DNA of 64,000 nt from the NCBI GenBank assembly GCA_963710135.1, contig CAVPYY010000003.1:620001-684000 (forward strand), read 5' to 3'. This DNA comes from SG8-30 sp963710135. GTDB taxonomy: Bacteria; Pseudomonadota; Gammaproteobacteria; Steroidobacterales; Steroidobacteraceae. This document shows, piece by piece, positions 7,160-15,295 of the stretch (its first letter is position 1; the number at the start of each line of letters is the position of its first letter). The position numbers were made by a program, and so were the translations under genes. Under the pieces are notes generated by a model. It ran no database searches and had not been told where the DNA came from. It worked only from the letters and a program-made list of their open reading frames with translations.

Positions 7160-8296
7160 ATGCGTCTGCCGCTGTCGCTGTTGCCGTGTCTGATGCTGCT
7201 TGCGCTGCCGGCGCAGGCTGCGCCGAAGGATCCCGAGGCGGACCTGAAACGGGTGCAGCAACGTATCGAGGCCCTGCAGAAGTCGGTGCGCGCGGATGCC
7301 GCGAAGCGCGACAAGCTCGCGGTCACGCTCCGCGACACCGAGAAGGACGCGCGTGAGGCGCGCTCGCGCCTGGCCGCGGTACGCAAACAGATGCGCGAAA
7401 GCGATGCGCGCCTCGCGGACCTCGGCGGCCAGCGGACCGCCGAGCAGGCCCGGCTGGATGGCCAGCGTAGTGCCCTCGCGGGCGAGTTGCGGGCGGCCTA
7501 TGTGACGGGCCAGGAGGAGCAACTCAAGCTGCTGCTCAGCCAGAAGGATCCCGAACAGCTCGGGCGCATGCTGGCCTACTACGGCTACCTCGGCAAAGCG
7601 CGGGCCGGACGCATCAGCGAGATCGAGGGCACCATGGCCCGCCTCGACGAGCTTGCCGCAAGCGAACAAGCCGAGCGTGACCGCCTCGCTGGACTGGAGA
7701 AGGACCGTGCCCGGGAGGTGGCCGCCGTCGAAGCCGCGCGCGCAGATCGGTCGAAAGCGCTCGCGGCGATCACTTCGAGCATCAAGAACGACAAGGACGC
7801 GATCGCCAAGCTGAAGCGCGAGGCGGCGACGCTCGACAAGCTGATCGCCGACCTGCGGCGCGCGCTCGACGACGCGCCGGCGCCCGGCGGGCAGCCGTTC
7901 GCGCGGGTGCGCGGCAAGCTGCCCTGGCCCGCCCCGGGCAAGATCGTGGCGAATTTCGGGCAATCGCGCGGTGGTGGCCTGAAATGGAACGGGGTGTTGA
8001 TCGCGACCGCCCGTGGCACCGAGGTGCGGGCCCCCTACGCGGGCCGCGTGGCCTATTCCGACTGGCTGCCGGGGCTCGGCCTGCTGCTGATCCTCGACCA
8101 CGGCGGCGGCTACATGACGCTGTACGGTCACAACGAGCAGCTGTTCAAGTCGGTGGGGGAGCCGGTCGCGGCGGGGGAGGTCATCGCCACGGTCGGCGAC
8201 AGCGGTGGCCAGGATCGCCCGGAACTGTACGTCGAGGTACGGCGCGGCCGCACGCCCGAGGATCCGCGCCGCTGGTTCCGGGGGTCGGCTCCCTGA
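7160..8296 (+). CDS. envC: Murein hydrolase activator EnvC
   Basis: A 378-residue periplasmic protein: signal peptide MRLPLSLLPCLMLLALPAQA, a long coiled coil (about residues 25-245, rich in E/K/R/A), and a C-terminal LytM-like domain. EnvC activates the AmiA/AmiB amidases at the septum so daughter cells can separate. The LytM domain is degenerate as in E. coli EnvC: the usual metal-binding His-x3-Asp is replaced in GLKWNGVLIATARGTEV, while ILDHGGGYMTLYGHN is kept, so it should not cleave peptidoglycan itself. ATG 7160 is chosen because it gives a clean signal peptide; the 60 codons upstream are low-complexity. Confidence 0.9.
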   Translation: MRLPLSLLPCLMLLALPAQAAPKDPEADLKRVQQRIEALQKSVRADAAKRDKLAVTLRDTEKDAREARSRLAAVRKQMRESDARLADLGGQRTAEQARLDGQRSALAGELRAAYVTGQEEQLKLLLSQKDPEQLGRMLAYYGYLGKARAGRISEIEGTMARLDELAASEQAERDRLAGLEKDRAREVAAVEAARADRSKALAAITSSIKNDKDAIAKLKREAATLDKLIADLRRALDDAPAPGGQPFARVRGKLPWPAPGKIVANFGQSRGGGLKWNGVLIATARGTEVRAPYAGRVAYSDWLPGLGLLLILDHGGGYMTLYGHNEQLFKSVGEPVAAGEVIATVGDSGGQDRPELYVEVRRGRTPEDPRRWFRGSAP

Positions 8297-8432
8297 CCCA
8301 CCCCGCCGGCAGGCCGGAAGGGTCCGCACAGGTGCATTTTGTGCATTACGTCAAAGACGCCGCGAGCCCGTTGCCTCAGTCTGCGGGGAGCCGGCAAGGA
8401 GCTGGTGCAACGTGCTGGACAAGGCCTAGAAC

Positions 8433-10655
8433 ATGGTTGCTGCGATCCCGCTACATCTCAGCGCGGCCAAGCCGACGCTCGATCCGTATGGCCACCTGCT
8501 ACGGATGCTGGTGCCGCGGGCATCGGGTATCGCCTTCTACGATGCGCAGGGCTCGCAGCTGTGGATCTCCGATCGCTACGACGGTCCCGATCCGCAGCCA
8601 CTGGTGGACGAGGCGCTCGCTGCCGCGCCGCCCGCGGTCACCGCGCTGGTCGACGGCTTCATGCGCGACTTCGAGGGCGCGCCGGCGTACGTGTTCCGGC
8701 TGCGCGCCGACCGCGGCGAGCTGGTCGCCGTCGCGGTGCTGCTGACCCGTGACGGCGAGGACCGGCCGTTCTCGTTCATGCAGAACATGGCCAAGCCGGC
8801 GCTGGAGTGCCTGCAGCGCGAGTTCCAGGCGCGGGTTGCGCTCGGCGTGATGAGCAACGACCTCGAGACCCGTGACGGCGACCTCGACTTGCTGCTGCGG
8901 CTCGCCCCCGAGAATCCCGACGATCCGGAGCAGGCTGACGAGCTCGGCATGCTGCTGCAGACCTGCGTGGACCACCTGCACTGCGTGCTCGGCGCGCTGG
9001 TCGTGCCGGAGCGCAACATCGCCCTGTGCAAGGCGCGCGGCGGTGGCAAGCCACAGACGAGCATCCTGACGGCGACGCATCGCCACCTTCTGAATTTCTC
9101 GCAGCTGCAGCGGCGCTCGCTGATCATCAACAAGGTGAACACATCGAACGCCGGGCTGCCGCCCTACAAGATCCTGTCGGTGCCGGTACGCCACAGCTCG
9201 GGCAGGGTGCGTGGCTTCCTGGCGCTGTTCCGCCCGGCGGATGGCGACGACTTCAACGGCCGCGCCGAGCGCCTCGGCGAGCTGCTGGCGCGCAAGGCGG
9301 CGACCGTGCTGCAGAACAACTTCGACGCCGCCACCTCGCTGCTCACGCGCACCGCCTTCGAGCTGCAGGTCCGCGCGGCGCTGAGCGCCCGGCAGCCCGG
9401 CTCTTCCCACTGCATGCTGTACGTCGATGCGGACCGCATGCACGTCATTAACGACAACTTCGGCATGCACATCGGCGATGAGGTCATCGGCAAGATCGCC
9501 GAGGTGCTGCGTCGCCGGCCGCGACCGGGGGCGCTGGCCGCCAGGATCGCCGGCGACCGTTTCGCCGTGTTCCTGCCGGACGCCAGTCTCGACAACGCCG
9601 TGGACGTCGCCGAACAGATCTGCAAGGACTGCAGTGAACAGACCTTCATCAAGCCGGACGGCAAGGTGCAGGTGTCGGTGAGCGCCGGCGTCGCGGAGAT
9701 GCCCGAAGGCCAGGCGGCGTTCGCCCACGGGCTGGCCAGTGCGGAGCTCGCCTGCAAGGCCGCCAAGGATCGCGGCCGCGGCCGCGCCGAGGCCTTCCAG
9801 GATGCGGATCAGAGCATCATGCGCCGCCACGCCGACGTGCTGGTCGTGCAGCGCCTGCACGAGGCCCTGGAGAATGACCGCTTCACGCTCTATGCGCAGC
9901 CCATACTGCCGCTGGCCGAGGGCGGCAACGAGCCGCGCTTCGAGCTGTTGCTGCGGATGCTGAGTCCGTCCGGCGAGATCGTCCCGCCCGACAAGTTCAT
10001 GTCCGCCGCGGAGCGCTACCAGTTGATGCCGCAGATCGACCGCTGGGTCGTGCGGCACGCCCTCGGCTCGCTCAAGTCCCAGGTCAATGTCCTGAGCGGC
10101 CGCCAGCTGCGCTTTTCCATCAACCTGTCGGGGTCGTCGATCGCCGACGAGGACTTCATCGCGTTTCTCGAGGACGCTGTCGTCACGTCAGGGGTGCCGG
10201 CTTCGCTGTTGTGCTTCGAGGTCACCGAAACCGCCGCGGTGTCCAACATCGCGCGCGCCGACCGGCTGATGCAGCGCCTGCGCAGCCGGGGCTGCACGTT
10301 CGCTCTCGACGACTTCGGCACCGGCTTGTCGTCACTGGCGTATCTGAAGGCGCTGCCGGTGGACGTGCTGAAGATCGACGGCAGCTTCGTGCGCGATGCG
10401 GCGCACAACTCGCGCAGCGAATCGATGATCCGCGCCATCGCGCAGCTGGCCACGACCATGGGGATGGAGACGGTCGCCGAGTACGTCGAGACGGATGACC
10501 TGCGCACGCGCATGGCGTCACTGGGTGTCGACTTCGGCCAGGGCTTCGCCATCGGCCGCCCGGTGCCGCTGGAGGAAATCCTGGGCGATCTGGCCCTGTA
10601 CGACATGATGGCAGTCGAGGCGGCCGCCGCAGCCGAACGCGACCTGCACGCCTGA
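8433..10655 (+). CDS. GAF-GGDEF-EAL protein, probable c-di-GMP phosphodiesterase
   Basis: A 740-residue cytoplasmic signalling protein without transmembrane segments. Residues ~1-150 are an uncharacterised N-terminal module, ~165-295 look GAF-like, ~300-440 form a GGDEF fold and ~470-725 an EAL domain. The GGDEF signature is AGDRF (373-377), so diguanylate cyclase activity is unlikely. The EAL domain keeps the ExLxR motif (E504-LLLR), the INLSG asparagine, the EVTET glutamate, the LDDFGTG Asp pair, the LKIDGSFV lysine and the AEYVET glutamate, so phosphodiesterase activity is expected. A degenerate GGDEF often serves as a GTP sensor for such enzymes. It lies 28 bases before the CtpA-type protease gene. 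Confidence 0.85.
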   Translation: MVAAIPLHLSAAKPTLDPYGHLLRMLVPRASGIAFYDAQGSQLWISDRYDGPDPQPLVDEALAAAPPAVTALVDGFMRDFEGAPAYVFRLRADRGELVAVAVLLTRDGEDRPFSFMQNMAKPALECLQREFQARVALGVMSNDLETRDGDLDLLLRLAPENPDDPEQADELGMLLQTCVDHLHCVLGALVVPERNIALCKARGGGKPQTSILTATHRHLLNFSQLQRRSLIINKVNTSNAGLPPYKILSVPVRHSSGRVRGFLALFRPADGDDFNGRAERLGELLARKAATVLQNNFDAATSLLTRTAFELQVRAALSARQPGSSHCMLYVDADRMHVINDNFGMHIGDEVIGKIAEVLRRRPRPGALAARIAGDRFAVFLPDASLDNAVDVAEQICKDCSEQTFIKPDGKVQVSVSAGVAEMPEGQAAFAHGLASAELACKAAKDRGRGRAEAFQDADQSIMRRHADVLVVQRLHEALENDRFTLYAQPILPLAEGGNEPRFELLLRMLSPSGEIVPPDKFMSAAERYQLMPQIDRWVVRHALGSLKSQVNVLSGRQLRFSINLSGSSIADEDFIAFLEDAVVTSGVPASLLCFEVTETAAVSNIARADRLMQRLRSRGCTFALDDFGTGLSSLAYLKALPVDVLKIDGSFVRDAAHNSRSESMIRAIAQLATTMGMETVAEYVETDDLRTRMASLGVDFGQGFAIGRPVPLEEILGDLALYDMMAVEAAAAAERDLHA

Positions 10656-10683
10656 GATCACTCGAGCCTCGCCGGGCGGTACC

Positions 10684-11919
10684 ATGTCAGCCATCATGTT
10701 GCGCCCCCAGCCTACCCTGCTTGCCCTGCTCGTCGGCGCCGCGCTCGGTTTCGCGCTGGCCGTCAGCCAGGGCGTCATCGCGGGCCGGCAGCCGAGCGAG
10801 GCCGATCTGCCCACCGCCGACGCGCGCCTGCTGGCGGAGGTCATCGAGCGCGTCAAGACCGACTACGTGGATCGTGTCGACGGCCACGACCTCATGCAGT
10901 ACGCCATCCGCGGCATGGTGGCGGGCCTCGATCCGCATTCGTCATTCCTCGGCGAGGCCGACTTCGAGGACCTGCGTATCGCCACCGAGGGCAACTACTC
11001 CGGCATCGGGATCGAGGTGTCCTACGAGGACGGCCTGGTCGTGGTGGTCGCGCCGATCGACGGCTCGCCGGCGGCGCGGGCCGGGATTGCCACCGGCGAC
11101 GTCATCCTTGCCATCGACGGCCGCGAGATTGCGATGACCGGCCTGGCCGACGCGATCGCGCGCATGCGCGGCGAGTCCGGCACGCTGGTGCGGGTCACGC
11201 TGGAGCGCCCCGGCGTCGAGGAGCCGGTCGACATGGTCATCGAGCGCGCCCGTGTCGAAGTACACAGCGTCCGCCACGCGCTGCTCGAACCCGGACTCGG
11301 CTATGCGCGGATTTCGCACTTCAGCGAGACCACCGCGGCGGACCTGGTCGACGCGGTTCGCGACATGACGGACGGTCCCGCGCCGTTGCGCGGCCTGTTG
11401 CTCGACCTGCGCAACAATCCTGGCGGCGTACTCGAGGCGGGGGTGCAGGTCGCCGACGCGTTTCTAGACGCCGGTGTCATCGTGACCGCCGATGGCCGGG
11501 CCGAGGATGCGCGCTTCAGCATGCAGGCGGAGCCCGGCGACGTGGCGCGCGGCGTCCCGCTCGCGGTGCTGGTCAATGGCGGATCCGCCTCGGCGTCGGA
11601 GATCGTCGCCGGCGCCCTGCGTGATCATGGCCGGGCCATCCTGGTCGGCCGCAACACCTACGGCAAGGGCTCGGTCCAGACCATTCTGCCGCTCTCCGGC
11701 GGCCAGGCGATCAAGCTCACCACGTCGCGCTACTACACCCCGGCCGGTGTCTCGATCCACGAGCGCGGCATCGCTCCCGACGTGCTGGTGGACCGCGATG
11801 CCACAGCGCCCCCGGCCGCCGCGAACGCGTCCTGGCCCTTGCGGGATGCGGAAGTCGAGGCGGCGATCCGCTCGCTGCGCGCGGGTTCACCGCGGGCCTT
11901 CGCGGGAGCGGCGCCGTGA
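10684..11919 (+). CDS. ctpA: S41-family carboxy-terminal processing protease (CtpA type)
   Basis: A 411-residue periplasmic serine protease with an N-terminal signal/anchor helix (LLALLVGAALGFALAVSQGV), a PDZ domain at about 90-180 (ATEGNYSGIGIEV... DVILAIDG), and the S41 catalytic core. The Ser303/Lys328 dyad is in GSASASEIVAG and NTYGKGSVQT. The family trims C-termini of envelope proteins, including peptidoglycan hydrolases. It is close to envC, a common gammaproteobacterial neighbourhood. The stop overlaps the next gene by four bases (GTGA), so the membrane GGDEF gene is probably cotranscribed. Confidence 0.92.
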   Translation: MSAIMLRPQPTLLALLVGAALGFALAVSQGVIAGRQPSEADLPTADARLLAEVIERVKTDYVDRVDGHDLMQYAIRGMVAGLDPHSSFLGEADFEDLRIATEGNYSGIGIEVSYEDGLVVVVAPIDGSPAARAGIATGDVILAIDGREIAMTGLADAIARMRGESGTLVRVTLERPGVEEPVDMVIERARVEVHSVRHALLEPGLGYARISHFSETTAADLVDAVRDMTDGPAPLRGLLLDLRNNPGGVLEAGVQVADAFLDAGVIVTADGRAEDARFSMQAEPGDVARGVPLAVLVNGGSASASEIVAGALRDHGRAILVGRNTYGKGSVQTILPLSGGQAIKLTTSRYYTPAGVSIHERGIAPDVLVDRDATAPPAAANASWPLRDAEVEAAIRSLRAGSPRAFAGAAP

Positions 11920-12590
11920 CGCGTCCCGCCGCGACCACCCGCGAGGAAGTGGCCGGGGCCGAGGCCGCCGGCGAGCCGGTGCGTCCGCGCCGGCGGCGCA
12001 CGGATGAGCACGAGGCGTTCCTGAGAAGCGTCGCGCTGGTCGACTGGCTGGTGCTGGCGGTGGTCGGTCTGTACCTGGCCGTTGACGGCGCGCCGCTGCC
12101 GCAAAGCGGGCTGACCATCGCGGCGATGGCGGCGTTCGGGGCGTTCGTGCTGCTGTTTCGCACACCGCTGTTCCCGGTGCGCGGCACCATTGCGCGCATC
12201 GCGATCGATGTCGCCGTCACCATCGCGTTCATCACCTTCGTGGCCTCGCAGTCCGGCGCCACCGCCAGTCCGCTGATCAACCTCTACCTGCTGCCGATCG
12301 TGCTCGCGGCGGTCGTGCTCGGCGCACGCGGCACCCTGGTGACGTTCGTGCTGGTCGCGGCGGCCTGGCTGGGCCTGCTCTGGTTGGAGTCCGCGCCGGT
12401 GCAGCCGTCGCCGGCGCTGTTCGCGCGACTGATCGGCGAACTCGGGCCCTTCGCGCTGGTCGCCTATCTGACGCAGCGGCTGGCGGCGTCCATCCTGACC
12501 GCGCGCGCGCGCATCGCCGAACTGGCGGAGCGCGACGCGCGACACCAAGCTGCTCAATCGCGCCAGCTTCAACGATCTGCTCGACCGTGA
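11916..12590 (+). CDS. Membrane sensor half of a frameshifted diguanylate cyclase
   Basis: This is the N-terminal half (224 residues in this frame) of a GGDEF protein. After a charged N-terminus it has about five to six hydrophobic helices between residues 35 and 195 (for example LVDWLVLAVVGLYLAV and NLYLLPIVLAAVVLGA), like the integral-membrane sensors often placed before GGDEF domains. The frame then runs into the signalling linker ARIAELAERDA, where the GGDEF domain should begin, and diverges near 12535-12545 into a meaningless tail. The continuation is in the +1 frame. The GTG start overlaps the stop of the upstream protease gene. The two halves together would give about 370 residues. Confidence 0.7.
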   Translation: MTRPAATTREEVAGAEAAGEPVRPRRRRTDEHEAFLRSVALVDWLVLAVVGLYLAVDGAPLPQSGLTIAAMAAFGAFVLLFRTPLFPVRGTIARIAIDVAVTIAFITFVASQSGATASPLINLYLLPIVLAAVVLGARGTLVTFVLVAAAWLGLLWLESAPVQPSPALFARLIGELGPFALVAYLTQRLAASILTARARIAELAERDARHQAAQSRQLQRSARP

Positions 12591-12603
12591 ACACGGCGCC
12601 CGT

Positions 12604-13029
12604 GTGGCGGTGCAGGGCGCGGGCTACGGCCTGCTGATGATCGACATGGACCGTCTCAAGCAGTTCAACGACACGCTCGGTCACGACAGCGGCAATGCCG
12701 CGCTCTTCAGCGTGGCCGAGTCCATCAAGCGCGCGATACGCGCGTCCGATGTCGCCGCCCGCTACGGCGGCGACGAGTTCGTGGTGTTCCTGCCCGACGC
12801 CACGCCGCAGATGGTCGATGCCATCGCACAGCGCGTGCGCAACACCGTCTACCAGAGCCTGTTCCAGGCAGGTGGGCGCATGCACCGCGTCACCGTAAGC
12901 GTCGGCGCTGGAATCTATCCCCGCGACGGGCGCCTGGCGGGCGACGTGCTGGCCGCCGCCGACAAGCGGATGTACCAGGACAAGACCCTGCGCCGGCAGG
13001 CCGTCGCAGATGATCGCGCACGGGCCTGA
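12604..13029 (+). CDS. GGDEF half of a frameshifted diguanylate cyclase
   Basis: This is the catalytic half of the same gene. The GGDEF domain begins before the nominal GTG: translation from about 12541 in this frame gives DTKLLNRASFNDLLDRE, the usual domain opening. The signature RYGGDEFVVF is intact, as are LLMIDMDRLKQFNDTLGHDSGN and the terminal ADKRMYQDK, so the domain would make c-di-GMP if expressed. No RxxD inhibitory site is visible before the signature. The join to the membrane half needs either one base fewer or two bases more in the GCGACGCGCGACACC stretch near 12540. The disruption may be real or a consensus error. Confidence 0.7.
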   Translation: MAVQGAGYGLLMIDMDRLKQFNDTLGHDSGNAALFSVAESIKRAIRASDVAARYGGDEFVVFLPDATPQMVDAIAQRVRNTVYQSLFQAGGRMHRVTVSVGAGIYPRDGRLAGDVLAAADKRMYQDKTLRRQAVADDRARA

Positions 13030-13033
13030 TGCG

Positions 13034-13486
13034 ATGAAGTCCTCGCAGCGCGGCTACCTGCAGTCCTTCGAAACCGACGCCTCGGCCGGGGTCTTGTGGC
13101 GGGCGCTGGTCGATCCACGGGCGCTGCCGCTGTGGTTCGGACAGGCCGTCAACATCGACGCCAGGCCGGGCGGCGTCTACGTCGTCGACTGGAAGCTGAT
13201 GGGCCGGCGCAGTGCGCTCATCGACCTGTGCGAGCCACAGCGTCGCCTGCGGTTGATCTTCGACGCCAATCCGGAGTGGCCGGCGCCGGGCCAGCACGTG
13301 CTGGTCGAAGACTTCATCATCGATACGCGCGGCGACCGGCGGCTGATGCGCATGCTGGGATCCGGCGTGCCGGGGGACCCGGAGTGGAACCCGATACTGA
13401 AGCGGCTGCGCTCCGGCTGGGCGGTCGCTTTCAGCTATCTGCAGAAGCGCCTGGAAAGCGGCGACCTGGAGCGGCGCGGGCCATGA
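13034..13486 (+). CDS. SRPBCC (START/AHSA1-like) domain protein
   Basis: A 150-residue soluble protein with the helix-grip fold of the SRPBCC superfamily. The features are an N-terminal strand followed by VLWRALVDPRALPLWFG, GGVYVVDWKLMG, and the long C-terminal helix NPILKRLRSGWAVAFSYLQKRLE. Such proteins bind hydrophobic ligands or act as co-chaperones or polyketide cyclases; no specific role can be assigned. It begins 4 bases after the GGDEF stop and its own stop overlaps the next gene's ATG, so it is part of the same transcription unit. ATG 13034 (MKSSQRGYLQ) is preferred over 13010, which overlaps the GGDEF gene. Confidence 0.72.
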   Translation: MKSSQRGYLQSFETDASAGVLWRALVDPRALPLWFGQAVNIDARPGGVYVVDWKLMGRRSALIDLCEPQRRLRLIFDANPEWPAPGQHVLVEDFIIDTRGDRRLMRMLGSGVPGDPEWNPILKRLRSGWAVAFSYLQKRLESGDLERRGP

Positions 13487-14817
13487 TGCGCGGCCTGGCC
13501 GTCGCGCTCATGGCGCTGCTCGGTTGGGTCGGCGCGGCGCATGCCGAGCGCGCGCTGGTGCTGGCGGGCGGCACGGTCGTGGACGGCTACGGCAACACGC
13601 CACTGCAGAACGGCGTGGTCGTGATCGAGGGCGATCGCATCGTCGCCGTCGGCACGGTGGACTCGGTGGTACTGCCGGCTGATGCGGAAGTCATTTCGAC
13701 CGAGGGCATGACCGTTCTGCCCGGGTTGTGGGACCTGCAGGTCCACCTGACCCGGCTCGGCCATGGCGACGAGGAGCGCTGGGCGGAAACTTACGGGCCA
13801 CTCGCCGAGCGGGTCGTGATGCCACTCGCCGCGCGTCAGCTGCTCGATGCCGGCGTCACGAGCGCCCGGGCGCTGGGTGGACCGCTGGGCCCGTCCATTG
13901 CGGCACGCGATCGCGTGCGCGACCTGCGCATTCCGGGACCGACACTGTTCGTGACCGGACCGGAGCTGGTCCCGGTGGCGCGCGCTGGCGCGGATCCCTG
14001 GCGGTCGCGGGTCGAAGGCGCGGAACAGGGCCGCGCGTTGGTCAAGCGCTTCGCCGATGCGGGCGCCGACTATGTCCTGCTCGCGGATCTCGACCTGTGG
14101 ACGCCGGAGATCCTGTCGGCGGTGGTGAACGAGGCGCGGGTGCGGGGTCTCGGCGTGCAGGCGCGCGGCGAGCGCGCAGCGGGGGTCGCGCGCGGGCTGG
14201 AGCTCGGCATCGACGGCTTCGTCGGGCTCGATCTCGGCGCGCTGCCGGCCTTTCCGCCCGACCTGCTGGCGGCCATTCGCGGCGCGGCTGCCCGGCCCGG
14301 CCGCCGGCTCAGCTGGTCGCCAGCGATTTCCGGCGTGCTGAACTACGAAGACCTGCTGCGCAACGCGGAGCCGCTGGACGATCCCGAGGTCATGGCGGCG
14401 CTGCCGCCGCTGGTCGCACGGGACCTGCGCGGGTCGCTGTCGCGGCTCGACCGCGTGACCTGGTACGACATGCCGGCCTCGCGCGCTCCGACGCTCTGCA
14501 ACAAGCTCCGCGAACTGGACGCCGCCGGCGTCATGCTGGTGCTCGGCTCCGACTCCGGGGCGCCGGCGCATCTGCATGCGCGCGCGGCCTGGCAGGAAAT
14601 CGATTACTGGGTGCGCGCCTGCGGGCTGCCCGTTTCACGGGCGATCCAGGCGGCCACCCACGACGCCGCCGTCGCGATGCGGGTCGAGCACGAGAGCGGT
14701 ACGCTGTCTGCCGGCAAGTACGCGGACGTCATCGCGGTGCGTGGCGATGTGCTCAGGAATCCGGCGCTTCTGCAGCGCGTCGACATCGTCATCCACCGCG
14801 GCAAGCGGCATCGCTGA
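13483..14817 (+). CDS. Exported amidohydrolase-like protein, metal site lost
   Basis: A 444-residue member of the amidohydrolase superfamily (imidazolonepropionase-like) with a signal peptide (MMRGLAVALMALLGWVGAAHA). The scaffold is clear: VLAGGTVVDGYG, TVLPGLWDLQVHL, GVTSARALGG, VLGSDSGAP, and the C-terminal GTLSAGKYADVIAV. However, the HxH metal motif reads QVH, the carbamylated-lysine position reads DYVLLAD instead of DYIKL, the HAH strand reads VQARG, and the following His motif reads GIDGFVG. Only the final Asp (GSDSG) remains. It is therefore unlikely to be a metallo-hydrolase and may bind rather than cleave. The ATG overlaps the preceding stop (ATGA). Confidence 0.8.
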   Translation: MMRGLAVALMALLGWVGAAHAERALVLAGGTVVDGYGNTPLQNGVVVIEGDRIVAVGTVDSVVLPADAEVISTEGMTVLPGLWDLQVHLTRLGHGDEERWAETYGPLAERVVMPLAARQLLDAGVTSARALGGPLGPSIAARDRVRDLRIPGPTLFVTGPELVPVARAGADPWRSRVEGAEQGRALVKRFADAGADYVLLADLDLWTPEILSAVVNEARVRGLGVQARGERAAGVARGLELGIDGFVGLDLGALPAFPPDLLAAIRGAAARPGRRLSWSPAISGVLNYEDLLRNAEPLDDPEVMAALPPLVARDLRGSLSRLDRVTWYDMPASRAPTLCNKLRELDAAGVMLVLGSDSGAPAHLHARAAWQEIDYWVRACGLPVSRAIQAATHDAAVAMRVEHESGTLSAGKYADVIAVRGDVLRNPALLQRVDIVIHRGKRHR

Positions 14818-14872
14818 GCCGTTTCGGGCCATAATGGCGGCCTGTGCTGCCATCCGCGCGGAGGACTGAGCC

Positions 14873-15247
14873 ATGACGCGCTTCATTCTGCGGGCCGCCA
14901 TTGCGGCGCTGGGCCTGTGGCTCGCGACCGAATGGATCGACGGCCTGTATGTCGACACCCCGACCACGCTGTTGCTGGCCGCGGTCCTGCTCGGGCTGGT
15001 CAATGCCGTCGTGCGCCCCGTGCTGATCCTGCTGACGCTGCCCTTCATGCTGCTGACGCTCGGCCTGTTCCTGCTGGTCATCAACGCCGCCATGCTGGGG
15101 CTGGTGGCGGCGCTGCTGCCGGGCATGCAGATCGTCAGCTTCTGGGACGCGCTGCTGGGCGCGCTGATCGTCAGCGTGGTGAGCTGGATCGGCTCGATGG
15201 TCTTCGGACCGAAGGGTCGCCTCGAGGTCAAGATCCGCAACGACTGA
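14873..15247 (+). CDS. Phage holin family 4 / DUF360 membrane protein (YvlD-like)
   Basis: A 124-residue inner-membrane protein with four predicted transmembrane helices (about residues 5-20, 30-50, 55-85 and 92-112). The signature LGLVNAVVRPVLILLTLPFMLLTLGLF is split here into LGLVNAVVRPVL and LPFMLLTLGLF, and matches the PF04020 family (YvlD, mycobacterial 4-TM 'holin'). Despite the name these are chromosomal proteins of unknown function, not phage lysis genes, and no phage genes are nearby. It follows the amidohydrolase-like gene by 55 bases. Confidence 0.85.
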   Translation: MTRFILRAAIAALGLWLATEWIDGLYVDTPTTLLLAAVLLGLVNAVVRPVLILLTLPFMLLTLGLFLLVINAAMLGLVAALLPGMQIVSFWDALLGALIVSVVSWIGSMVFGPKGRLEVKIRND

Positions 15248-15295
15248 TCGCAGGCGCTGCGGGCCTGGCACCTCAGGCCCGCACAACGGCGCTTT

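Noticed and set aside
14873..15247. Phage holin reading for the 4-TM protein
   Set aside because: The PF04020 group is mostly chromosomal (YvlD-like), and no phage, lysis or integrase genes are nearby.
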